A program made the translations under genes and the position numbers. From positions 558,001 to 622,000 of the forward strand of contig BDSI01000050.1 of NCBI GenBank assembly GCA_003117195.1: a DNA stretch of 64,000 bases. Direction: 5' to 3'. The stretch is from Eudorina sp. 2006-703-Eu-15. Lineage: Eukaryota > Chlorophyta > Chlorophyceae > Chlamydomonadales > Volvocaceae. Below, piece after piece: positions 24,162-34,999 of this stretch (its first letter is position 1; every line of letters starts with the position of its first letter). A model generated the notes under the pieces. The model saw nothing but the letters and a program-made list of their open reading frames with translations, ran no database searches and was not told the DNA's origin.

Positions 24162-27100
24162 CCCACTGCTGGTCGGTGTTGGGCAGCATGCGATCGCGAA
24201 AGTCTTCGAATGCGGGCGTTGGGGGACATCCTTGACCCATGGGTCATTGTGTTAGGCCGAGCACGGTCGGAAGGCCGCGTGCTGGGGTCCGTTGGTCTGG
24301 CACTGGGTGGCGGGACGGGCGAGGTATGCAATGTGGCGTGTACGGCACCGTCGGGGCATATCGTACATTTGACTGCGGGAACCGGGGGCATTGTCACTCC
24401 GGGAGGTTTATGCTTTTCGCTGTTCGGAATTCGCTCCTTAGAACCGTCGTGTCATGAAACCGGGGGAAACGGGGAACCGTCTGGAAAATGAACCAATCAT
24501 GCCAAGCAATGTGTGATGCCCATTATGCTCATCCTATATGCTGACGCTGACGCCAGTCTGATGTCTCATGGCCAGACCTTGGCGCGGCCGGTGACTGGCG
24601 TGATGCTGACGTGGACACTATTGCTAATTGCTGGCGGCGCCGATTGCCGCCGCCGCGGATACCGAGGGTACCGAGCGTACCGACTTCTGCGACGGAACAG
24701 ACGCAGCCGGGCGGTGCGCGCGACCAGCCTGCCGCCGCCCCTCACCCGGCGAGGGGTTCCGAGCCGCCGCGCGCGCAGCTACGGATTAGGTGGCGCCGGC
24801 CGAAGGGACCTTTCTTTCCTGAGCGGCCCGGCTGCAGCGATGCAGCAATGCAGCAGCAGCTCCGTTTTCCTTTTCGACCGAAGGCGTGCGCGGGACCACA
24901 ACCCGAGACCCGGAGGGATGGGTGTCGTATTCTTTCCAAGCTGGGGTCGAACGTCGAATCGGCAGACCGTAACAGCGACGTAACATTCTGTGCGAAGTGG
25001 TAGCCTCCGCGGCCGCCCAAAGCGCTTATGCCGACCGGTCGACGGGAGGAGCGTCCGGGGCCGCTTTCACTGTGATGTTGTGCACTGTTCTTGGGATAAA
25101 TATTTGCCCTCTGGGCATATCATATGTGTGTATACGAGGACTGAGCCATGTATGTATGTGAGAGTGTGCGGCGCGTGGTTTTATGGGTGTTGAGTGCGGC
25201 GCGTCTTTTTGGTCGCCGCAGGCTGTCTTGTCTTTTGAGTGGGTTCTTTCGTCGTATGGGGCCATCCTACTCGTCTTTCTTCAGGGTCCCTAGAGGCTTC
25301 CAGGGGGTCTAAGCGAAAAACAAGATCAGAGCGAACTCGACGGCGACTTGGAGGGGGGGCCACGCGGCGTTCTGGCGGTCGCCGCGGGCGGTTTCATCCC
25401 TCTCTTTCTCTTCCCTTCCCCGGCGCATTTCGCAACAAGGGTAGTTGATCTGGGTTGGTTGTGCTTGTTTGTTTGGTTGATTAGTTGCCTCGCAGGGCGT
25501 TGTGGGGCTGGTACACCATGCTTTGGCGAATGAGGGAATGGAGGAGTAGCAGCCCTCCCTGGGGCGCCGCATCTGGGCTGCAGGAAGGACGCCGGGCGCG
25601 TCTGGGGCGCTGCACGAACACGCTGTGGGGGCTCTCGTGGGCCGGCAGCGTTGGGCCGTGGGACGATGTCCATCGCTGCGGGACTCTGCGTTCCTCGGCA
25701 ACTGCATGGGGAGGGGCCAGCTGCTTTCCGTAGCTGGACGGCGCGAAGCTGGACGGCGTGATGACGATATTTTTATCTCGCGCGCGGCGGACCGGGTCCA
25801 ACCCCGGCATGCAGGTGCAGCGCTGCAGGTTGGGCTTTCCAGCGCCGTACTGTGATGATGGTTTGGGCCCGCGCTCTTGCCTTTCGCGTGCAGTCCCACC
25901 TACTAGGTCCCCAGTTGATCCGTTCGAAGGAGGGAAGTCGAGCCGGGCGCGCGGGGCCCGCGCGCGAGGCCAGGCGCGCGCTGAGAGAAAATTCGGCCAG
26001 CGGTGTTCCCGGAAGCGGGCCGAAGTTCTTTTCTGAATTTCGACTCAGGGGGTGGACGTCTCTCTAGGTCACGTGCGCTCTTTTTTGGCGTGCGGTTACA
26101 TGTACTGTACTGACTTTTGCCGTATCCAATTATGTTTGTACGGAAGCTGTGACCAACCGGGTGTGACCATCTTGGCTAACGTTTTCCTTTTTGACCCGGC
26201 TGGCATTTGTTCTACTGGGTGATGCGCCGGGCTGTGTCGTTGCTTGACCTTATATTCGGGGCCTCCGGCGTTCGGGGAAAATGGGGTAAGGCGTGAGTGC
26301 GCGTGCATGTGTGTGGGTACGGCTACTGGTATGCCGTACACGGCTAAATGCGCGGGTGCACAGACGCGCTCACTGCAGTATCGATGGGGCATGCATGCCA
26401 TTCCGTGTCCGGGGGGTCGATGGTAGGGAACCATGGGTCGGCAGGTAGGACGCGTCTTGGGAAGCGGTCGCGTCAGAGCCCCGGACGCAACGTCCGTCGG
26501 CTGGCACCCGACCCGACGATTTGGGCCTGACAAGCCCCTCGCCTGCATCTGCATGGGTCGCGGCCTTGCCCCGAGATGAAATGGCCTGGAGAATTTTCCC
26601 GCGCGCGCATCGTCGCTGAGCCAACGTACGCAGCGAAGCGACGTGATCTGCATGGAGGGAGGGAAACCGTCAACCGTCAACCGTCCCACCACGTGCGTGT
26701 TTAGAGCCAAGGACCCGCATGTCATGTCGTGTCGTGTGTGTGGGCGGCGAGGCGCGGCGGGACGTGCAACGTGCGCCATGGGCGGCCGACCACCCTTGAA
26801 GCGACCCTGCCTCTGTTTGAGCGCATGCCCGCGGAGGGGTGTACCCGGCGGGCAGCGCACTCGGATGGCATGGCGATCCTCTTACGGCAAGGCTCTCTGT
26901 TGGCGCGGCGCGTCCTGGCTTGCTGATGATCGCTCCGGTTGGTGGTCTGGATCAATAGTGTACGACATTTGAACCAATAGTGTACGACATTTGCGGGGTA
27001 ACGTGCCGTGTCGTGTCCTTTTCCTCCTCCTCCTCATTCTCCTCCTCGTTCTCTTCTCTCCCGAAGAAAAAGTAGCTGTGTTTGTGGGCTGTCTCTCACC

Positions 27101-30100
27101 GTAATTTTTGCCCGTCGGCTGCGGTGGCGCTTTGGCCCCAATCTTATCGGTTGTTCTGTCTGTCACGCCGGCGTTTTGTGTAGCCGGCTACCTTCCGCGC
27201 CGTCTGCGGCTAGCAACCTTTCTAAAGACAGCCAACGTGCCAAGTTGCGACGGGTGTTCATTGAGGGCAGGGGCTGTGTCCGTGGCTGCGGCCGTATGTT
27301 GCGTTGTGTTTCCGATGGTTGCTCGTCCTCTCAGCGCAACGACGTTGTTTTCCTTAGCCTGCCGAGTAAATTGCTTCTACATCGAAACCCGAGAATTCAA
27401 GTCTTCCTCTCCTCTTCTGCCTCAGTTGGTTACCTTCACTACCCCCCAAAAAGCGATGCCTTTCTTTTCCCGCTGTGTGTCCTGTGGTGTGTCCTCCGAC
27501 GATCTGCTTTCCCGGGCGTTGCGTCTTTCAAGCGTCGCGCGCGGAGGATATCGTTTCGGCTGACCCGCGGGTCGCTACCGCTGTTGTTGTACTACCTGCT
27601 GCCAACTGGACCTGTTACTTAATAATGCTATTGACCATGAAGGCCTGTTGATTTCGGTGATGGGCGAGACACCGGCAGGCGGGGCACCCGGCTGCCGCTG
27701 TGGCATGCCTTTCATAGCCGTGTCGGAGCCGAACGGCGCCTGGTGGTTGCTGGCGTTGCCACAGGCGGTTGTTAACGTTGGCAATGCCGGTGGCGGTTAT
27801 GAACGTTGAAGGAGGCGGTTGGTGACGTTGCAGGTTGCCGGCGTTCGCCGTTCGTTGACACTACATCCTCCTGCAGGCGACGTGGATGTATGCTGTCAGG
27901 GTCGCGCCGTAGCACTCGTAGCACGTGATCCGCATCAGCGCCTTGCGGTGGCTGTTGGCGCAGCGATCCAGGGGTGCGCTGGTCTCGGCCCGTGGCGGTA
28001 CCTGCCCGGAGCTATCCCGCTCAGGCCGCCACGTCCCGATCCCCTGAAAGGGCGTTTCTGGCACTGACGGGACCCTTACTTCGGGTCGCAGGAGCTCTCG
28101 CTACTGTGCGGGTGATGTGGCGACGGGGTCCTAGGCGACGGTGTGTTATGCATCCGGGGACCCCTAGGGGGCCGCGGGCTGCAGGCCGGGGGATGCAGGC
28201 GGCGCGGGGAAGCCAAATGCGACGCTACTACCAAAAACCCAATCAATGCCCAGTGTGACTAGGCGGGCACATTTAAATCATTGCGTGACCCAGAATAAAC
28301 GTTACGCGTCCTCCTGGGTGAGTTGAGTCGGGTGACAGGGGCTCCCAGGGCTCACTCAGGCCATGCTCCCTCAGCACACACGACCCAGGCAAGTCTGCGC
28401 CGCCTGGGTCGCACCCGAGCAGTGCGGAAGTACCGAATGAGCGGACCGAAGACCCGCGCCCGGTCAGCGCTAGACAGGCAGGACCAGGCCGTCATTCAGG
28501 TCACGAGTGTCAGGCTCCATTGAGGTTGGAGCATGTCGTCGACAGAGACCCAGGCTGGCACGAGGAATCCTCGTCGAGGACCAGCCGGTGGAGGCCCGTG
28601 GGTATGTCCCAGACCAGACGGGATTCGCCGCACAGGCGTCAAAATCAGCGAGCTGAGCGGTTATAACCGCGTTGCTGTGTCACTTCGCGTTTTCCAGTCA
28701 TGCCAGTCATGCCCGCCTGAGATTCGGCGCGTTTGTGCGGTGGCATATTCCAACGAGGCGCGCTTGCCACCACGCGACCGGGCATTTAGTAAAATCTTGA
28801 GGATGTCTCTGGGAAGGGTTAACCGGGCTAACGGATCGTTCGGGCCCCTTGCAGCGATGCCTTCGGGTAACCATACCTAACGGTGCAATAAGGCACGCGC
28901 CGCTACGCCGACTCTGTATCGCAAATAAGCTGTACATTGTGTAAAATGTAACGCTCAATAGGAAAGAAAAGGAGCGCGCGCAACAGACGCGCACGTCGAC
29001 ACGTCGAAGCTCTGGTGGTATCGACTGCCGTGACATGCAGTTACAAGAAAATTATTACCCTCAAAGGCTGTTACCGCACGGTCGCCACCAGGGTTACCGC
29101 CCTGGTCGCCACAACGATGTGAAGTTGTGAACCGGCGCCTATTGAGAAAAACCATGAGCAAAAATGCACTGCAAACTCGTTCTACAAGCTGATGGCTCAC
29201 AGTGAATATAAATACACCAATGCGTTTCCCGCCGGTTGTAGAAACTGCACAATCATATCGCGCTGCCGTACGGCGTCCGCATCTTTCCGCCCTTTTGTAC
29301 ACGAGACACGCTTTCGTGAATATAGTGTATATGTATTGGAACCATACCGCTTCTGTGAAGTGTCGAGCTTATCAAGAACTACTACTACAAAGCCCTTGTG
29401 TTCCAAGCCCTTCTTAAGCTTTGCTGAACCTACATTTCCGACACAGCAGGCGCGGATAGTATCAACAAGGACTCTGTTGCTCCGCGCCTTGGTCTCTTAC
29501 ATACCGGGCCGATCTTTCCTCTAGCTGTTGGAGAGCGAGTGGCCCTCTAACAAATAGCTTTCGCATCGCCCATCTGCTGCCAGTAATCTTGTAGATGGCG
29601 GTAAGCTGGACTTTTGATGCTTTCGCAACGTCCTCCGCCGGGGAATACCTAAGTGAAGGTCACGTTGTGAAGAGCCTCCTTCATCCCAAGCGTTGCCCGA
29701 TAAAGCGTCCATCAAGGGTGCTGCAGAGCGTTACGCCGCTTGGTGCATTTGCGGACTATCGATTGTTGATTACGATACTGTCTTGTGACAGGGGACGGCT
29801 CTTCATTGGCGCACTGTATCAACTACTGGCGCGCCATCTTTTGTTAGACAGCCTCACCATGGTCGTCATGCGGGCCGAGCGCCATTGCGGGTGAGGGTTT
29901 CGACGGCGGCGCGCTGCGAAAAGCGTGCTGGCGTCAGCATGAGCGAAGTGCGCTTTCGACTTGGACAGTTGGGGTGTCTATGCGAGTATTCGGTCGGTAC
30001 CGGGCCCGTGGTTGTGTCTGTATTATTAAAATCACGGATGACCGGACAATTTGCGCATGAGTAATAATGGTGCTGTTGAACTTCCGTTTCAACCCTGATG

Positions 30101-30118
30101 GCCTCCCGTTGACGGCAG
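24162..30118. other. Gene-poor interval of about 6 kb
   Basis: No gene I can support. Frames up to 254 codons occur (for example 26096-26860 minus) but lack GC-ending codon bias, domains or plausible splice structure. The left part should hold the 3' UTR of the coiled-coil gene; the right part must hold the missing first exon(s) and promoter of the J-domain gene. Composition falls towards 50 percent GC in 26.9-30.1 kb. A direct repeat of AATAGTGTACGACATTTG lies near 26955-26993, and a GACCCGCGGGTC palindrome at 27562-27573. Confidence 0.5.
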
Positions 30119-31473
30119 GTTCATGCGTCATTCCTGAACCCGCACAGCATCCTTGGAGTCAGTCCCACAGCGGATGTGAAGGAGGTGAAACGAGCTTACC
30201 GCAAGCTGGCTTTGCAGTGAGTCATTCGCCTGGCCCTACCTCCTACAGTCTCAGCGCGATATGATTCAGTGTCTGCGATATGATTCAGTGTCTGCAGAGT
30301 ATGAATGCAATCTCGAAGAGTATTAACAATGACGGTACCAACGTTAGCGGATATTGGACCTAAGAGAGAACGGGCGCATTAACTGTCTAGGCCATCGCAC
30401 CTTCAAACCTTTTCTCTGTCCTGGGGATAGAATCTTCCCCGCTGCCGCATGCTGCAAGTCCTTCTTGCCTCTTTCGGCTGGGACCATGCCCAGTAGGGGA
30501 ACAACCCACAACTGTTGTATATTTAGTACGGTTTGGATCCATCCAGCTCGACGGGCCCTTGACTCTCATTGCTTTTCCCGCTCCCGCCACAGATTGCACC
30601 CCGACGTGTGCAAATCGGAGGAGGGTCACGAGCGCTTCATCGCTTTGACCCAGGCCTACGAGATGCTCTTGGGCCGGGCCGAAGGCAAGACCGACTCAAA
30701 TCACACCTCCGCGTCCGGCTGGGATTTCCACGATTGGTACTGGAATTTCCGTATGCAGCGCAGCTGGGAGAAGCAGCAGCGGCAGGCCAAGGCCGCCGCC
30801 GCCGCCGCCGCTGAAAACGGGGGTGCCGACGCCGGTGAGCCCGATGGCTGCGGCGGCCGGCCGCCGCCACACACGCACGCAGGCTTCAAGCAACCCGAGG
30901 CAAGAGAGAACCTGCGGAGTCAGTTGGCGGGGCTGCGCCATCGGGCTGCCGTACGTGCCAACCGCGCCTCCGCCTCGGGCGCGGCGGCGGCATCACAGTC
31001 GTGGTCCGCGCCCGAGTCGTACTCCGCGGCGTCGGGGAGCTACACGGAATCGGATGACGTTCGGCAAGCGACGGCTTCGACGAAGGCTAGCTCATCCTCA
31101 TCTGTGGATGGGGACGAGGGGCCGTTCCCGGCATGGTCGTGGTCGTGGTCATGGGATGAGACGCTCGAGTCCGATGACGAGCGGGGCGACGCAGACGCGG
31201 CAGCGCAGGCGGCTGCAGCTGCCGGCAGCGCCGCCGGCAGTCCAGCGGGCGCAGTCGCCGCCGATCTGCACCATCAATACACGCACGTGTACGACAACTC
31301 CGACGGGGTTTCGGAGGCCATGGCTATGCACGACGGCCACCTGGGGACTGTACTGGGCGCCGCCAACCACGCTGTCCCTTTCCCTGGTGGCGCAAAAGCT
31401 CTGAACGGCGTCCACCAAGCGCACGAACACCAGTTCCACCAGTATTATCATCAGCAGCAGCAGCAACAGTATA

Positions 31474-31507
<34 letters not shown>

Positions 31508-31757
31508 CGTCGTCACAGCAAGCGGGTCAGGCTCGGAGCAGGAGTCGGACCCTCACCCGGAACCGGAGCCGGAGCCGTTCTCACAGCCGTTTGACGCGCA
31601 GGCGCACCGGCACTCGGCATCGCGACGGCGTTTCGTGGCGGACTCGGGGGCCCGCGAGTCCGTGTCCCACCAACTGGCGGGGCTGAGGCGCAAGGCGGCG
31701 ATCAAGACGCGCCAGTGGGCCGGCGCCGGCAGCGCAGACTCGGCGGATGGCTTGTGA
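30119..31757 (+). CDS. J-domain (DnaJ-like) protein, 5' exon not identified
   Basis: Exon 30119-30216 (after gacggcag) reads NPHSILGVSPTADVKEVKRA then YRKLALQ; exon 30593-31757 (after cgccacag) continues LHPDVCKSEEGHERFIALTQ then AYEML. Together they form a J domain with helices I to III and the HPD motif whose role is to stimulate Hsp70 ATPase. The splice phase (2) restores CAA (Gln) just before LHPD. No zinc-finger or client-binding domain of type I/II DnaJ follows: the remaining 350 or so residues are acidic, Ser, Ala and Gln-rich (a Gln run near 31480) with two copies of a basic motif around SQLAGLRHRAA and HQLAGLRRKAA. This is a type III J protein of at least 420 residues. The upstream exon with the start codon, and any transit peptide, could not be placed, so location is unknown. 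Confidence 0.82.
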
Positions 31758-34700
31758 GCGGCCGTCCATTTGGGGTGCCCCGTCGGTATCAGCAGGTGCC
31801 TGCATGGATATGGTTTGTTCGGCAGGGCGGGTCTGCACGGCAACCTTCCTGGCCCTGCTGCGGGGCAGGCGAACGCAAATTGAAAATGCAATCAGACGCT
31901 GGCAAGCAAACCGCGGGGGCAGGCGCCTGTCTCGGGAGTTTATTGCAGAAGCCGGCCTCGCTGGCAATCAGACGCAGGCTGGTAGCCTGGTACTGAATTT
32001 CACTGAGTGGCAAGCGCGAGGCGCGCGCGCCCTTCATCAGCTTCACAGTGCTGAAGAGAGCGGCGGCGCAGGGCGGGCTGTCCGCGTTGTTGGCAAGCGG
32101 GTGTGCGCGGTAGTGGGCCGGGCGCGTCGGCGACGCAGGTAGGGAAAGCCATTTCATCCGTGGGGCACCGTGAACCTAATAGGTTGCCCGACAAGTCGGG
32201 AGGGCAAAGCACTGCAGGATACTGCCGCGCTGCGGCACTGCCTGGGGTCGCGCCGCTGCTCTCCACTCGCGGTTGCCGTGCACCGCAGTTTGGTGCTGCC
32301 TGCCAGGTTGTCCTCGCGCAAGCAAGGTCGCACTAGTCGCTGGACGCATGGTCTCGGAGCGTCGCCTGCGGAACTCCACAAGCTTGCCAGTTTATCACGT
32401 TGCCCCCTTGCGCGGTTCCGCGAGGGTCCACGTGGCCAAGCGGGGGCTGGGCGGCGGCGGTCAGGCCTCGTCGCCCGCGCGTGGCATGTGGGCGATCTAG
32501 CGAGCCAAGCGTTTCACCTGGGTGCCAATTTTGTGGGTGGTGGTGGTGCGTTCGGGCGCTGATGCCGGGGACTAACTCGCGGGGGGACCGGTCGCTCTTT
32601 TGTTTCAAAGTCTGCGTCCTTGGTGGCGTCTGACGCGACGCCCTGATTTTGTTGTCACGGAGTTGAGCGTTTCGTTGTTGTCGACGTCGTTACAGGGAGA
32701 GAGCTTATATGAGAAGAGAGTCGCGAGCACGATTTGTTGTCGTACATCGTCGTGCACACAATATTGATCGGCGAGAGCCCATGCCCCTCTGCAGGGGACG
32801 GGGATATATAAGCAACCGAGGCGCCGCTATTGGCCGCTCTTTCATAGCACGGGGACGAGGGACGATGGCCTCGTGGTAACACATCCACGAGCCGGTCTGC
32901 ACCGCACACCAACGAGTCTGGCAGCCCTTTGTCGGGAACATGTGACGGGAGACATCGCTCACCTCCCCAGGGAGAGAAATTCGCCCCCGGACTTGGATTT
33001 GCAAACCGCTTTCCGTGTGTTGAGCGGGGGTGTGGGCTCTTGTGTTGCTGTTTGCTGCCCCGCAATGTCCGCGTTGGTTGGTTTCTCGGTGCGGTTGTTT
33101 GTTGCGGCGCCGTCGGTCGCAAGGAACGTCTGCGTCGCGCTTGGGCCCAATGGTCCCTATTTACTGCGAGCAAAGCATATCGCGGGGAAGCCTTGAAACC
33201 AAGTCGTCCCAACCATCAGTTGCGCGAAACAGGACGGGGCTGACACCGCCTCGCGTATGGGGGCCGTGCGTGCGGTGTCCGGTCTGTACGAGTTCGGGAT
33301 CAAGGTGCATGTGTACGAACGTGTGAGTCCCGGAGGTCCGCGGTACGAGAGATGCCGCGGCTGTGAATTTGAGCTATCGGCATCGTCGTTTGTCAATGAG
33401 AGAAGACAAGTACCGCCGCAAGTTCGGTTTTGGAGAGAAGATGTTTCAACGCTGTGGTGATGGTGACGGGTTCATATCACGATGAGAAAGAGATATGACG
33501 TATCTGGCGCCTTGTGTGTCGTGGTTTGGGATAAGCACGTGATACGACATGGTCAGGGGACCTAGCCCCTTCGCCATTTCACCGGTGCATCCGTTTGTTT
33601 TTATCAAGCGATCTCGGTGTAGGGGAATATATGGCCACACTCGAACTCATTCGCTCTGTTTGCTTTGCTTACTTTCTTGCTTGCGTGTCTGTCTGTCCGC
33701 CTTCCGTGCTACAGCTCGCGGCGGGACGTCTTGTCTGTTGTGCGCAGGCTTTGCTTGGCCGCCCGAAGCGGTCTCGGCAGCGAGGTGAAAAACCGTTTGG
33801 CAGCGTCCTTGACCGAGGCTTATAAACTAACTATGCTCATCTCTTGCGCGGTTTACGATGTCTTGTATCGAGCTTAAGTGGGCGGGCACCGGTGACTCGC
33901 GGTTGCTCGCGGTACTGGGACGCTGGATCGGCGGTTGTCGAAGAAGACGTGCTTGCGAAGCCATCCTCCGCCTAACTTCAGGCCCCTAATAGCGGAAGAG
34001 GCGTGATGGCTTGGTTGTACCCGTAGGGCAGTGCTGTCGAGCATTGGTCCGGCGGCGTGGGGCGTTGCTGATTTGAGTGCTGGATTGCCTTGGGGCCACG
34101 GTGTATATCCGCTGGAGGGCCTTATGGACTGTCTGGCGTGATGGCGCGCCGGCTGTTGTACATTTCATTTCACCCCGTTGGCGTTGGGTTGTCGTTGGAC
34201 CGCGCGGAGCTGACGTCCTGGATATGCACACCTGGGCGTTACTCGGCCCCTCGCATGTCACGCACTCCTGCTCTGCCTGCCTGCCCGCCTAAGAACACAC
34301 ACGTGTGAACGGGAACGCAGCAACAACACCCTGTCCTGTCCGCCGATTTACCTGATCTGGAGAGGAGGAACCATTTGGCCCGTTTGGGGCCGTCTCCGCG
34401 CGGCGCAGACCTGACTGCAGTGCGGCAGCATGCTACCGGTGTGGACGTGCTGCTCGAGGTGGAGTCATGGGGGGTGGGGAGCCTCCGGGGCCCTGCCGCC
34501 TGCTGTCGGTCGTCACTGTGTGGCCCGCGGCAACCCGAACATATCCGCCATGTAAGGAACTTACAACACTCGAGTACGGCGGCCTCGGCAGCCGGCACAG
34601 GGATCTGCTGTCCCAAAAGGAGTTCGCGTGTTGCAGATTCGTTGCCGATCCACGTGACTCCCAACAAAACAAGAAGCCTGCGGCCCAGGTTGACAGGATC

Positions 34701-34999
34701 GCAGGACGACCGAAGAGGGCCGACCCTGGCAGACTGAGCCCGACTGAGCGCACGAAACCTGCGTCTCGAAAGGTTGTCAAACTGCAAGCCGTTAACAAAA
34801 TAATTCGACGGCCGATGATGCAGCGCTTCAGCCAAGATCCAACGAGCAGGCAGCGTGCCGACGACCGTTGGCTGTTGACCGTTTGTGGACGGCTGCTGCA
34901 AGCCAAGCTTTGTGTGCAATCCTTGGACTAAACTAAATTACACAACTTAAATCAAACTTCAACATATCTGATCAGCTGTTATGCGGCTGACTTGTGAAC
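31758..34999. other. Interval with no recognised gene; one TATA-like promoter candidate
   Basis: About 3.2 kb after the J-domain gene. None of the open frames shows a domain or coding bias. A consensus-like TATATAAG at 32805-32812, an ATTGG (CCAAT complement) shortly after it and an ATG at 32865 hint at a promoter, but no downstream exons could be assembled. The last kilobase should include the promoter and 5' UTR of the RAP gene. Confidence 0.45.
32805..32812 (+). promoter_or_regulatory. Candidate TATA box with no assigned gene
   Basis: TATATAAG matches the TATA consensus in a GC-richer context and is followed 53 nt later by ATGGCCTCG and a GTAACA donor-like site. It may start a short or non-coding transcript; no protein could be attached. 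Confidence 0.3.

Noticed and set aside
23203..24240. 345-codon minus-strand frame
   Set aside because: It is the shadow of the GC-rich exon 3 of the coiled-coil gene; Arg/Pro/Thr-rich with no domain.
26096..26860. 254-codon minus-strand frame
   Set aside because: No domain, no GC-ending codon bias, mixed composition and no supporting splice structure.
29595..29894. Frame considered as the first exon of the J-domain gene
   Set aside because: It lacks a transit-peptide look, and its donor phase (2) does not fit the exon starting at 30119.
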